A stretch of 64,000 bases of DNA from Flammula alnicola (GCA_015499995.1 JADNRV010000035.1:186001-250000); one strand, 5' to 3'. Counted from the first letter of the stretch, positions 10,846 through 22,515 are shown. Numbers and translations: made by a program. The notes: generated by a model not told the origin, from the letters alone.

Positions 10846-12202
10846 AGGAAGGATGCAATGGTGGTGGTAGTGAAAGAGAAGACAGGAGCGGTATTCGTAT
10901 TTGGTTCACAGATATGTACTGTGAGAAGATATGGTTGAAGGGACAATTATGCCGTGTGACTAGGCCAGACAAGTGCTGCGTCACAAATGACTTGGACTGC
11001 GGAACCGAGTACGAGACAGTCGAGGATGCGGGCAAGGCTGGAAATTGGAACGATAGAGCGCAAGCTGTCCTATAAGCAGAGGATAAGAGTCAGTACCAGT
11101 CAAGACGCGTCAGCACTGCCTTTCCCACCAAATCCCCACATATCTGTGGGCTGCCTCGAGGCATCAGGATTGCCACCGCCTACGGCCCGCCACAACCCCT
11201 CACGCCACAAATATGGTCACGACCCTGGTCTTCATGATATCGAAAACGCGCTTTAGCTCCGATGAGAAATAGCCTCGTTTGTCGAGGATGGGATGTGGAA
11301 GAGCGAGAAGGCTGCAGGGGTTACCACCACTCGGACGCAGAGATAGACAAAGATAGCTCACTGAATGAGAAATGAAGCCGTTTGCCAGATATTCGCAGTT
11401 ACGATGAGAATATCCATCCCAATTCCATATGGAAAGGTGAAGGCTGGGAAATGGACGACGATATTCAGGTCTGCCAAGAAACAGTGCACAATCGATGGGG
11501 GAAGTGTGTCCTCGAGTATTAGACACAGGATAAGCTTACTAAAGACAGGACATATGATAACTCCCATTCTACCTTTCCGAAGATTCCTGGACTCGTATGT
11601 CCTATGGACACAGCATTCAATGCGTTAACGTTATAATATTTATAAGGCAGTGTCGAACCACTAAGGTTTTGAGGCATATGGACGATCCAGTCTCACGGAG
11701 TAGATAGAAGCCATATCTTTGATAGGCCATAAGGATCAGCCAATACGAGTTTAGCTTTTGAGCTATATGGAGCGAGGGCGAGTGATATTGGACTCGGGAG
11801 GGGTCCAGGACAAGTGTTGTATGTACAAAAAAAAAGATCCATAATCTTATCTGAACGTCCTTGTTCCGTCACAAACGTGATCATCATGAATAATCATGTG
11901 ACTAATTAACAACGCGCCCGGTCCTTTTAAAATTTGATTTCCAATTGATTTCAGGGAGCAGGATCGTCCACTCTTTCCAATTTTTTGTTCTTGTTGGTTC
12001 TTGCATACATTTTTTAAAAGAATTTATATTCATAACACCAAGTAAAGGTGCTCCTACCTCATAATTTAACTAAAGAAACATGTTTCTGCGTCAGGCCTTG
12101 CACTACGAGTAGTACACTGCGAACGTCGTTCTGCCAGTGTACTGATAGTCATATGGTAAATTTTCGGAATTCAGTAAAACATTTCACATATAAACATGAC
12201 AG
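10846..12202. other. Intergenic, mostly uninterpreted
   Basis: This includes the promoter side of the BCS1-like gene. A minus-strand open stretch at 11358-11567 is rich in hydrophobic residues and could be a fragment of a membrane protein gene, but no flanking exons or family motif were found. The 11640-12200 part is A/T-rich with nothing recognised. Confidence 0.35.
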
Positions 12203-14586
12203 CTAAACTTTTTGGCAATGATGCATCGCCTTATGATCCTTCCACCCATTTCTTAAGCAATCTGCATCACAGAAGAACGCCTTTCCCTTGCACGAACCTA
12301 CGGTGATGTTTTTCGTCAACATTTACATCCAGTCGCACAAAATATGAAACAACATACCTCCGCATTTTTTCCAGTTTCCTATCGAGCAGCACGCAAAGCA
12401 TCGTTGCCACGGCCCCACTCTAGCAGACTTCCCTTCTTCGTCAACATTGACTTCTTCAAAATGTCCACTGGGGACATCCACGCGCAGCGTCCACAAATCG
12501 GTAAAGGTATGTATGGCTCGCTCCGGCTCGTTTGGGAAATCCAGATTTTGCCGACATAGCCACCATAGAGGTACATTTTCCCAGTCCCTTGGTCCGTCAA
12601 CAGTGTCGCCTTCTGGCGGTAAGTTGGGAACCCACGAGTGAGGACCTGTTTCCATTTTCCCGTTTTTCGTTTGCCAGTTAGCGGGTCGGGAGGTCCGGGG
12701 ATATACATGAACGTATCCGCCAGATAGGCGCAGGAGAATATTACCTGTCCAAAACGTGAACTAAGGTTGGAATTTATGCCACTGAATATAATATTGCTGC
12801 CGATTGTCTGGTTCTGTTGGACAAGATTAAATAAATAAAACGGCGTAAGCAATCCGCCAGATTTTTAAAAAAAATATGACCGATATCGCACATAAGTAGA
12901 TGCTGCATTGGAGCGACCGCAGGGAACATTCCCGAAAAGGCGCTCCATCCTCCACTGCTCATTTTTGAGGTCCCAGCTCCAGAAGTCGCGGTACGCATGA
13001 GCCTGTTGACGGCCGTGAGGTTCGCCGGCTCGTAGTCCAGCGGCAAGGTCACATTGACCACCAAAGATGTATAGGCGCTGTTCTTCGTCGTCCACCCAGC
13101 TGCACGCGGAGACTCGCGGTCCCGGACAGCTATAATCAGAGATGGAACCAGGAGTTAACGTACCGCTCAGTCTCCTCCATTCGAATGTCTTCAAATTCAA
13201 TTGGAGAAAGATATTGCATCCCGTTACACAACGCTCATGAGAGCCTCCGAATACATAGAGGCGATCACCGACGACTTGCTGGGTCGTATGTCCAATGTTC
13301 TGGTAGGTAATACGCTGCGAGTTTGGCTCTTGTATTTCACGAAGGCATGAGGAAAGGCCCGACGTCAATGCGGAGCCCCAGGTCTCTTGGCCTAGATCGA
13401 AGAAATGAACCCTGTCCCGGCCATTGAATAAATAGGCCTTGTCGTCGCGTATCGCGAAAGTCCAATTTATCCATTCGCCCGTTTCTCGGGCATCTGCGGG
13501 GAGACGGGGAAGAAAATGCCATGTATCCATTTTCTCGAGGTCGAGGTAGGCCAAGTCTCGATAATACGGTCCGAAATGGAGGGTAAGGGATCCACCTCCA
13601 ATGTATAACCTGCCTGAAAGGTTGTAAAATTAACAACGGCGTTTGGTGGAGGCAAAAATAGGTATGATAATGCGTACTCTTCCAGATAAAGCTGGAAAAT
13701 CCAACTCGTGCCTTCATCAATCCCTTTTGCTTGATAGCGAGTTTCTTCCACGATCCGAGCACTTGAAGTTCAGGATATTTCGCGGTCGATGACGCAACGA
13801 GATTAGCTCTAGCAGTTTCAGCGCATCACAGGCTTGCAAAATCTCGGGAGCGACATCTCGCAGTTCTATGGAATCAAGGCCCGCCGATGTTAAAAGACGA
13901 CGCTCCGTTGCTTTCCCTGTGTTTCCTAGTATTTCATAGATGTTTGATGCCTGCGAATATGTGCGAACACGCTCCAGGTGGTATGATGCCAGGTCTTCCT
14001 CCGAGTCACAGGCAAACCAATCTTTTGGGAAAGCTGCATCAGACCAACGTCATTTAAGACCACAAGGGGTCATGCGCACCGAAATGCGTTTCGGATAAGG
14101 CGTATCGCAAAGTCTTTGCCAGAAAAGCCGCTTCTTCGCACCAGAGTAATGCCTAGATCAGATGGGTGAAAAGCGACGAAAAAGTCGATCAAGAGTAGAT
14201 CGATTACCTGTTCCACATCTCCCGTTTGAAGATAACAGGATGCAATGCCAGTATAGCACCCACTCAAGAGCAGCCTGACCTCGGATTCCAAGAACGCGTA
14301 TGCGGTCCACTGGGAAGGGCCGCCTCCCCCAACAGTGGCTTGCAGTGGAACGTCTTTCCATGAAGGAACTATCCCGGAGACTACTGTAAGATACAATCTC
14401 CCTGCATCTCGATATCTGCGCTGGCTGAAAGCCCCGTCCGCGAGCTCTTTAAATTTGCTGAATGTGATGATCACTTTTGGATCAGCACGGATGTACTAGA
14501 ATTGATGTGTATATTTCAGCGACTTACGCGGTTATCTCTCTCCGAGTGCCGGTGCCCAAATTAGCGTACGGTAGAAGAGCGGACAT
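12203..14586 (-). pseudogene. TPR-kelch-MYND protein gene with several frame breaks
   Basis: From the right: an N-terminal start (MSALLPYANLGTGTRREITA, 14586-14528), a TPR-like helical region (about 14495-14075, then 14033-13785), kelch blades (13785-13678, 13613-12892, 12813-12358; motifs RLYIGGGSLT, RLYVFGGS, RLYIFGGQ, MYLYGGY), and a C-terminal MYND zinc finger (CFACC then FFCDADCLRNGWKDH, last exon 12297-12203). Such proteins are common in mushrooms, with unknown function; MYND fingers mediate protein binding. The kelch and MYND junctions splice cleanly, but the frame must shift near 13785 and near 12555, and the 14528/14495 and 14080/14033 junctions do not keep phase. It is either a young pseudogene or a locus with assembly indels; neighbours are intact, which favours decay. 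Confidence 0.65.
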
Positions 14587-14947
14587 CGCGAGTACGGTTT
14601 AACGTTCAACGATGGTATGCTATGGAGCCAGGAAATGGGAACTTGGAATACCTCTTGCACTCTTATCTGATGTTCGACGAGTCTAATGTCGAGCGACACG
14701 TCGAGCCTTGAGGTGATCATGAGGCGAAATCAAGCCACAATAATAATAATTCACATAAGTAGCTTGCTTGGTTGTAAGGCTAATGATAAACAAGATTGCG
14801 GGCGGATGTGGCATTTTACTGGGTCACAAAATCAAAAATTTTCTCTTTTTTTTTGTGTGGGTAACGTTACAAATGGTAGTATTGGAATTGTAATGCTAAC
14901 AATGCGAAGCGTTTAATTGAGTCCTCCGCGGATCCCTACATGGCCGT
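14587..14947. other. Intergenic, nothing recognised
   Basis: This lies between the pseudogene start and the 3' end of the next gene. It contains an A/T-rich stretch and a T9 run near 14850. Confidence 0.4.
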
Positions 14948-15637
14948 TTACAGGGACCCACTGACCATCCGAATCGCTGACGTCGCTTTCTCTGTCCGAG
15001 ATATGCCCCTCTGACTCCTGAACAGTCCCATGGTCGACAAAAGCTGATCCATGAGCATCTCTCCCCGAATCTCTCTCTTTACCTTATCGTTGATCATCTG
15101 CAAACACTGCAACGCGAATTCAAGCATGCGCTGAACGTCCTCCTCCCGTTCACGGAGACTCTGCTCCAGACTCTGCTCCCACCTCGTGCCCTTCCTCGTC
15201 GCCATCTCGAACCAGATCAATGCGTCGATCTCATCGACGTAGGCGTCCAGGTGGCTGCGCCATTCCGGGATCAAGACGCTCTGGAGGTCGAAGAGGTGCT
15301 TTGATCGATCTTCCCTGTTATCGGCAGGTGTGCTTGTGGCGAGCATGCCAGCCACTATGCTCCTATGGACTCCTTCTAGCGTTCGTACAAGCCTCTCCTG
15401 GCGCGCCTTGCGCACTTGCAGCATCATCGGGAAGTAGAGGTCGGGTTGGATTGAGGACAATGGAAAGAGGTTGGTGGTGTCCGTCAGGAACTTCTGCGCC
15501 GATTGGGGAAGCTCATCAAAGGCAAGGTCGGCGTATTGAAAGGGTCTGTCTTTGTTGTTGTACACGGTGGATGCGATATCTGCCAAACGGAGGGGGTGGT
15601 CATCGTTGGACACGTGTCTGGGGACGACGGAAGACAT
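14948..15637 (-). CDS. Hypothetical alpha-helical protein, single exon
   Basis: An ATG at 15637 opens 229 codons ending at TAG 14948. I do not recognise the family. The protein is predicted to be largely helical and polar, with a Q/E/R-rich segment (QSLEQSLREREEDVQRMLEF, about 155-175) that could form a coiled coil. There is no signal peptide or membrane segment, and no catalytic motif is visible. The length of the frame, an initiator ATG and amphipathic heptad spacing support a real gene. A short intron cannot be excluded. Confidence 0.6.
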   Translation of the reverse strand: MSSVVPRHVSNDDHPLRLADIASTVYNNKDRPFQYADLAFDELPQSAQKFLTDTTNLFPLSSIQPDLYFPMMLQVRKARQERLVRTLEGVHRSIVAGMLATSTPADNREDRSKHLFDLQSVLIPEWRSHLDAYVDEIDALIWFEMATRKGTRWEQSLEQSLREREEDVQRMLEFALQCLQMINDKVKREIRGEMLMDQLLSTMGLFRSQRGISRTEKATSAIRMVSGSL

Positions 15638-15926
15638 TATCGTGCAGTTCTAAAGTAGGTCGTAAAGAGGAGAAATCGAACAAGAAGGAAAGAATGGAAG
15701 GTTGAGAAATGGAGTGGAGGAGCGGAGAATTTCCGAGGATTTTTGGGCGATTTTATATTTCGGTGCGCTTTGGCTGCATGGCTGCGTGGCAGTGGCTAGT
15801 GGCAGTGGCTCTGCCAGCAGTTCTACGACAAATAGAGTGAAATGGCCCTCCTGGAATGCTCTAGAAGAATAACAGACCTCTATTGATCCCTGACTCGAAG
15901 GTTGTCGCATCACAGCGCTTTGTCTG
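15638..15926. other. Intergenic, nothing recognised
   Basis: A short spacer with no supported feature. Confidence 0.4.
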
Positions 15927-16274
15927 TTATTGTATTTTGATGGCCTTGTGCTTTGCGTCGTGCTTTCGCGTTGCAACAGCTTTGATACCCACAACAATAG
16001 CAGAAGGTAGGATGAATTGCAGCTTGACGCTTTCTTCCTTCAGGAGTTGAACGATATTGGGCTGGCAGATTCGGCCAGCATTGCAACGAGGACTGGATAT
16101 AAGGCGACAATAAAGCGCGTCTGACAACTGAGTCGTGGTTTGTCATGATTATTCTCCATGAACACGTTGCACATAGGGATGACGCGAAACATACCTCGAT
16201 TATACGCGTCCTCTGTTTGCTAGCCACTGCCCACGCTTGGAAACGGTGGCTGCGGGTGACTTAGAACCAGCCAT
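15927..16274 (-). CDS. Possible small two-exon gene, 89 aa, unknown function
   Basis: Exon 1 16274-16206 and exon 2 16127-15927 join in phase 0 across a 78 nt intron (donor GTATAA, acceptor GACTCAG). The product is basic, begins MAGSKSPAATVSKRGQWLAN, has a hydrophobic middle (LQFILPSAIVVGIKAVA) and ends KHKAIKIQ. I do not recognise it. The donor is poor, and a second GTATGT donor lies 12 nt further but breaks the frame, so the model is uncertain. It is divergent from the Dap1-like gene, 249 bp away. Confidence 0.35.
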
Positions 16275-16522
16275 GATGCATGATGATCGCAGTCCGCCGA
16301 ATCTCACTGCAAAAATGAGGTCTTTTGAGATGTATAACCCAACCCCCTCACCTCGTTTATTCTAGGTCTAGCTCTCTAACATCGACGTAGTGGTGGTCAA
16401 GATTCAAGAAAGTTCATTGGTCGCGATCCTGAGAACATTCGCTGTATTTGTTCGACTCTGATTGGTCAGGCAAAGCACACCACCGTCGTGACCAGAGCGG
16501 CGATTGCCGATTGGCATTCACG

Positions 16523-17169
16523 ATGCTCTTACTTGTGAAATACGTCCTCATCCTCCTCGTTCCCGCGTCTTATCTGTTCTATCGCCGCTTCCCGACCCTA
16601 AGACTTAGTCTAAGCAGTACTGCAACAACACCCGCGCCCGCAGAGACAGATCCCAAGAAACCCTTGAAGAGCATCATGCAGGCAGCACGAGACGATTTGG
16701 CTCCCCCAAAGGATGACCCTTTCACAACAGAGGAGCTCAAGCAGTATGATGGAACGGATCCTACTAAACCTATCCTCGTTGCTATTAAAGGTACGCCCGT
16801 TGCGCTCGTCATGGCAAAGACCTGTGTCTATCTTTCGCTGGCGCTGAAACTCGAGTATAGGCACAATCTTTGATGTTACAACCAAAGCAGAGGTGTACGG
16901 CCCAGGGAGATCCTACAGCATCTTCGCTGGGAAGGATGGCTCGCGTGGTCTTGGGTTGTCAAGTTTGAAGCCGGAGGACGCGGTCGCGGACTATAGCACC
17001 CTGGACACCAAGGATATGAAGGTTTTGGATGACTGGCATGCTTTCTTCTCGTGAGTTTATCATGTTTCTCTCCGAAAACCGCGGTTTACTGATGCAAATT
17101 ACTACTGGAAACAGAAAACGGTACAACATCGTTGGCAAAGTCAGCGACGGCCCCGTGATCAACAAGTAA
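16523..17169 (+). CDS. DAP1: Dap1/PGRMC-type cytochrome b5-like heme-binding membrane protein
   Basis: Exons 16523-16790, 16861-17050 and 17115-17169 splice in frame to 170 aa. An N-terminal membrane anchor (LLLVKYVLILLVPASYLFY) is followed by a Pro/Thr linker and the cytochrome b5-like domain: FTTEELKQYDG, ILVAIKGTIFDVT, EVYGPGRSYSIFAGKDGSRG and DWHAFFSKRY. These tyrosines match the axial and supporting tyrosines of Dap1/PGRMC1, which use Tyr rather than two His ligands. In yeast and mammals the family binds heme in the ER and supports P450 Erg11/CYP51 in sterol synthesis. An in-frame ATG also exists at 16448; the later start gives a normal anchor at the N terminus. It appears intact. Confidence 0.9.
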
Positions 17170-18507
17170 ACCCCGATACCCCTTTCCCCCAGGATCCATT
17201 GCATAATTCGAAGATGAGAGAGATGAAATTGTGACTACGTTTATTCCACCTATGAATTTTGTTTTCGTTGTTTTGCTTCTATCTTTATCAGGAAATTTGT
17301 GCTTGAAAGCGTTGTCTCTAACGACTAATTACCTTTCGAAGGTTAGTTACGGATTGCAATCGGGGCTCAGCGCGCTGGAAACAACGCCTGGCACTGCGTG
17401 AACATTTGAACTGCTATGTAGTATATTCCCGCACAGTACGGTACTCGGCCAATAAATACACGCTCAACCGGAGCGAGCCTCGGAACACGAAACCCGAAAT
17501 GACATGCTCACATCGACCTCAGAGCCCATATATGTAGTGTAGGCACTCGTCGCTTGCATCTTTTCTGTTTTCGATGGATAGCTTCGTGAATCGCGGAAAT
17601 CCCATTATCCCATCGAACGCGAAGCGGAAACCGACAACAATGACTGAGCCCATGCAATCGTGCTCGGCGACGTCGTTTACGCCGTCGCCTTGACTGCGTC
17701 TGCTAGATCTGGGAGAATGAAAATATACCCGCGAACGCAAATCAGAATGCGGGTGTTGACGGTACGTGCTTCTTTTAATCTTACTTTCTTCGACTGTTGT
17801 TGCGTGTGTCTGATCTTTCTTTTCTTTTTTCTACCTCGACACACTCTCCAAACGCACCTACACCTTCCCAAGGCAAGAACCTGAAATTAAAATTCGTTAG
17901 TCAGGCTACGGAGCAACCCTACAACCATGACCGCCACTTTCCTACGACTATCGCAATCAATGACAATACCTGCTGGATCAGACAACAAGCATGCCAGAGC
18001 ATTCGACACCAATGTTGCAGGTGCCCTCTGGCCATAAGGCATGGGCCCGAGGGTCCAGGGCATTCAATCCTACGAGAAGTCTCCCTTTTGAGTACATTCA
18101 TGAACGAGCGGGCATAGCAACGTACCAGACCACAACGGAGGTATTCGACCAATGTATTCGTGCTAGACGACCCGAAAGATTGAACACGCTCCAGCACCAC
18201 AACAATATAAAACCGTGGAAGCTCGTTATGGCGCAACCACCCTAGTGGGGAACGCGAACAAGCGTCTTTCGCACTACTGCCCGGTATCTTCGAAGTCGAT
18301 CGACCAGATTTACGGGTAAGGGGGAGTGAGAGAGAGTGAAAGTGAGAGAGTGAATTGTGATCGCTAACGTCATAAGGTCGAGGTCGTCATATCCTTTTTT
18401 CATCGCTGGTCAGATCTTCCAAAGAAATGCATTACCTCCAGCTACTACCCTTCGGACGAAACGTCAGAGTATGTACTGATCTTAGAGGATGAAATATACA
18501 TACATGT
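17170..18507. other. Intergenic, no supported gene
   Basis: Several short frames exist on both strands (for example 17919-18245), but none shows family motifs, good splice partners or a convincing start. A GA-rich run is present at 18322-18350. Confidence 0.4.
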
Positions 18508-20110
18508 CTACGGCATCAGCCAAGGGTGTCTCAAAAGCTCCTGAGCCGTCGCACGGTTCTTAGGATTAAGGCGCAAACATTTAGTCATGAGATCCGTTAT
18601 ACCCTCCACGTCCTCAGGACTCAATATAACTCCTGTATCGAGAATACATTTCTGGAACGGTTTGCGAGGATAGCACTGAAATTTCTTAAGTCGACCTGAT
18701 CATGAGAGGTATCAATGAATCAGAAAAAGGATAAGAGCGAAGGAAATATTGTCGTACAGTCCAACTGAAAATAATCCACACTACGAGAGCAACGCTGAAG
18801 GAAATCTTCGTGGAAGAACTCGCCACAAAAAAGGATCATTTGATAAAGCAATACGTCGACTTCAGACGCATCATGTTCCGTCGATATCATTGGTTTGAAA
18901 AGGGGTCGATTGGTCAGAAACGTGAACACCTTGCACATCCGCAGTCAGGTAAGTATCGACGGTACTAAGGACAACAACGCACCAGACAACCGAGGGTCCA
19001 AATGTCTACAGATTCATCCCATTCCCCGCCTAACACGACTTCAGGGGGCCGTAAGCCGAGGGGTGTGATATCGTCAGTGGTTTGATCAGATACAAACTGA
19101 GCTAAACGTGAATACAAGTTACAGATAGCAAAGGATATTCTGCGACTCGTTGGACGTACCGTTACTGAAGTCCGCGAGCTTAAAGTTACAAGATGGAAGT
19201 AAATCAAGTGTGGGTGGTGGGAATGATTGCGAGACAAACGCAGACACCATCTTATTTAAGCTGCGCTCGGGTGCGTAAGTACGAGGGGGGTTTTCCCTGA
19301 CCCAGTTGTCGATGTCGTCAGTTGTCCAGCGGGGTCCTAAATCAATCATAATATTGTCCGGCTTTATATCTGCGGGCGAATTTGCACAGTAAATCATCGT
19401 CGTAGTCTCTTAATGATGCAAACATACCGGTATGGACGACCCCGCACTTGTGCAGGCGCGCGATACCAAGCAGCACGTGCCTCAAAATTCGCTTCAAAAT
19501 TGGAACAGGAATGACTGCGCCCTGCAAGGCCGCTTGAGTGTCCTGAACGTTGGAGCTGAATAGTTCCGTTACAAGGCAAAGGTGTTCTCCATCGTCATCG
19601 ATGCCCGGGTAGACAAATTGAGTCAAAAGGCGGGCGCAGTGATCGCAGGACTCCTCTTGAGTCACAGACGACAAAAGTTGGAGGACCTCCAATTCACGGA
19701 GTTTGTGTTCACGATTCAAACGCGTCGCATATCCTGTGAGAATTTTGATGGCCACATGCATGTTGTCGCTAGATAGTGTTGGTGATCATATACATACGGC
19801 ATCAAAGCAGAAGAGAATCGTACATGCGGTCTCGGGCAAGCCATACACTTGACGCTGTGCCAAATCCCAATTTGGCTTGAAGCTTAAAGCGATTATTAGG
19901 ACCAAATGTAAGTCCGGGGCCACCCTGAAAGTAGCCAAAGCCTTCCGACGCCGGTAGGCCCAGAGGCTCTTCAGAGAAAGTAAAGTGCGGGATATCCTGC
20001 TGCTCATTGGCAATTGGGTTTGAATGAGTCATGGAAGAGGTGAGACGCGTTTGAAGCCCTCGAGGGACCACAACAGACAACTGGCGTAGACGGCGGAAGA
20101 GTGCAAGCAT
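18508..20110 (-). CDS. SRPK-like serine/threonine protein kinase, divergent
   Basis: Six exons give 438 aa: 20110-19824, 19768-19428, 19369-19160, 19101-18983, 18929-18758 and 18695-18508. The glycine loop is LGFGTASSVWLARD, the ATP lysine is in HVAIKIL (K104), and the catalytic loop is HTDIKPDN, the variant typical of SR-protein kinases. The insert between the catalytic loop and DFS is of SRPK type, and the C-terminal lobe reads DIWTLGCLVF and ends RHPWLMP. DFG is replaced by DFS and the usual PEV region reads LRPPEVVLGG, so activity is plausible but altered. SRPK-like kinases are massively expanded in mushrooms, with mostly unknown targets. The start at 20110 gives a basic N terminus; ATGs at 20032 and further upstream are alternatives. 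Confidence 0.85.
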
Positions 20111-20511
20111 GTGTGAGACAAGAGCTTGAATATTCGAAATTTTGGTGAAAGGGTCACGTGGAAATTTGTTGTCGCCAGTGGCTTGAAAGTTGTGAAAATC
20201 CAACGAAGCAACCAGTTATTAGCGAAATGGTCAACGTAGAATGCATTCACGATACGTGGCGGAGACATAGTTACAATAAAATAACATTGAACATTGTGGG
20301 TATCTGTCGTGCAGCCACCTGCAGCCACCGACTGGTCCAGGGTAGGATTGGATATATTACATGTCGCAGGTAGGCGGCCGAAAGCGACAAAGTACAAATG
20401 TGTTGAAATCGTCTAATTTGAGATGACAGGCTCGATCAGAATGTTTGGGTGGTTGGGGTTGGCAGCGCTCCGACGACCTGGCATAACGAGCCAGACTGAA
20501 CGTGCAATCGC
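20111..20511. other. Intergenic between two minus-strand genes
   Basis: Promoter side of the kinase gene and 3' side of the CFEM gene; nothing recognised. Confidence 0.4.
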
Positions 20512-21386
20512 CTAGAGAAGAACCGCGCCCACGACCGCAAAGCTGCATGTCAGAAGCACCCCAGGCCCGATGTTTCGCATCCCAACAGCGCCGGAGAGGG
20601 TTGAAGTCTGCGGTAGCACCACTGTCTGCACTACCACAACCGTGCTGCTGCCATGACAGAAGTGGACAGGACGTTGCCAGCGCTCGGGGTAGTAATGGCG
20701 CTCACGCCTGAAGGCGTCGGGTTCATAGAGGGGTTCGTGCTAGTAACGGTGACGGTGGAGGGGCCGGGTGCAGTAGGCGATTGTGATGATGGTGTGGGTG
20801 CCTGTGAGAGTTGAGAAGTCGAGGAGCCCGTGACAGAGTTTGAAGTAGAAGGAGTATGGGAGATGGATGAAGATGAAGATGATGAAGGTGGGGGTGTGGT
20901 TGAGCTAGATGTAATAGTAGTTTCTACGAGCAGAGTCAGATTAATTCAAGATGCGAGAATAAATGGAGAAATCCAAAGCACAAGAGGGACGATAGGGAAC
21001 AAATGGCACGCACGATTGGCACACATGGCTCTCAGCACTCCGCTAGCTGTGCTTCGGTCCTCAAAATTGCAAACACTGTTCGCGCATTGTATAGTCGCAG
21101 TTGTGAACGACGGATGGGCACATAGACATGTCGTGTCCGCTCTATTAAGAAAATAATAAGTAAGCGAGGGAAATATAAACGTCTCAAGAATTGTGGTATA
21201 CACATACAGCGAACATCCAGCAGCAGTCGCCGCTGTTTCTGCGCAGGTGGCCGCACACAGTGGTAGATCGTTAATGCTTACTCCTTGCGCTGCGGCGTGC
21301 GTGATACAGCCTAAGGTTAGAGCAAATACGACGAGAAATTTGAGATTGAAAGATGAGAGGCCATAGCGGTAGGCTTGGGCACTCAT
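20512..21386 (-). CDS. CFEM-domain GPI-anchored surface protein
   Basis: Four exons, 21386-21208, 21141-21014, 20923-20706 and 20607-20512, give 206 aa. A signal peptide (LKFLVVFALTLGCITHAAAQ) is followed by a CFEM domain with the eight expected cysteines (PLCAATCAE, AGCS, TTCLC, IQCANSVC, AMC). Next come a long Ser/Thr/Pro-rich stalk and a C-terminal hydrophobic GPI-type signal (GVLLTCSFAVVGAVLL). CFEM proteins sit on the wall or membrane, and some bind heme or act in host interaction. The last intron (GTGAGC donor at 20705, CCGCAG acceptor at 20608, 98 nt) is needed to reach the GPI signal. If it is retained, translation stops at TAG 20631 and yields a form lacking the anchor. Confidence 0.85.
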
Positions 21387-22070
21387 GGCGATGTTAGTGG
21401 GGAGTTCAGCTTGCGTATATCCTGGAAAGTAGCTAATTGCGGAGAAAATAAAGAAATTCCGGGCAGGGAAATGGCCTGGGGACTACAAATGAGGGCAAAG
21501 ATCACTCGAGAGCCACCTCAATGAGGTCGCGTTCGAAAAATAGCAGGAAGACAAGGGAGTGTGAAAGTTTTCATCCACATGGAACAGACCTCTGATATCT
21601 CCGGTCCGAACGATCACCCATGTCTAATCACGTGTCACAACGTTCACGATCCTGACTCTGAGGCGTAGGAAATTCAAGTTACGAAATTCGCCTTAAGGTG
21701 ATTTGAAGGTAATGATTGAACGGTTTTGCTCAAATACGCACTACAAGTGCACGACTGACACAGATGCCCGGGTATAGGACCATTTTGGGTCGCGAATATG
21801 AGAAACAGTGGCTTGAGTCAAGTTGGAATCACGAGCACATCTGTTACTTAGTGGACTTCCGCACTGGCAAGGCCACAATCATTTATTATCCGGTATCTGC
21901 GGAATCGTTGTCCGTCCTCCAACGTCAAAATACTATGCTGAAGTGTCTAATTGGGGACAGAAGAGTTCCATCGTTTGAGTAAAGAATGCCAACCGAGGGC
22001 TGGCAAGCATTGTTGGCAGACATGAGAAACGCATAAGTCCTCACACCCAAATCAACTGTTGGCTTCGTAA
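21387..22070. other. Intergenic, possible small frame at 21716-21982
   Basis: An 88-codon plus-strand frame starts at ATG 21716, with no recognisable motif and no splice partners; support is weak. Otherwise nothing is seen up to the target duplication (TAA, 22068-22070) of the following MITE. Confidence 0.3.
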
Positions 22071-22512
22071 CACGGCGGACATTCAACTGTCAAGTCGGCC
22101 GACCGGTTGTCCTGTTAAGTCATACAGAGGTTACCGGCAAGTCATAACCTGTCATGACACAGGTTGACTTGCCGGTCACAGTGGCCGATGTCACGCTCTT
22201 TCTTTTTTAAAATGTTCTCGCCTCATACTTATGTTTGTTAGTTGCTAACGTTAGATTAAAGCGAATTCAAATAGTGGCGAAGACAATACGTAGATTGATA
22301 GTGAGGGAATGAATTCGAATAAACACGACTTATGAGTACTATTAAATACGCAGAATATGAGGCGAGAACATTAAAAAAAAGAAAGAGCGTGACATCGGCC
22401 ACTGTGACCGGCAAGTCAACCTGTGTCATGACAGGTTATGACTTGCCGGTAACCTCTGTATGACTTAACAGGACAACCGGTCGGCCGACTTGACAGTTGA
22501 ATGTCCGCCGTG
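22071..22512. mobile_element. Fold-back MITE, PIF/Harbinger-like, TAA target duplication
   Basis: The 442 bp element consists almost entirely of two 157 bp inverted repeats (22071-22227 and 22356-22512) that are near identical; a one-base difference is visible in the T/A run. The ends are CACGGCGG...CCGCCGTG. TAA flanks both sides (22068-22070, 22513-22515), as expected for a TWA-targeting PIF/Harbinger element. Each arm contains a further imperfect palindrome (ACCGGCAAGTCA ... TGACTTGCCGGT) around a CTGTCATGACAG core. No coding capacity. Confidence 0.85.
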
Positions 22513-22515
22513 TAA

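Noticed and set aside
11358..11567. Hydrophobic minus-strand frame as a membrane-protein gene
   Set aside because: Only one exon-like piece, no recognisable family motif and no splice partners nearby.
17919..18245. Overlapping frames on both strands between Dap1 and the kinase
   Set aside because: Both strands are open over the same bases and neither shows domain features; chance frames are likely.
21716..21982. 88-codon plus-strand frame as a gene
   Set aside because: No motif, no intron partner and no homology pattern I can recognise; too short to support alone.
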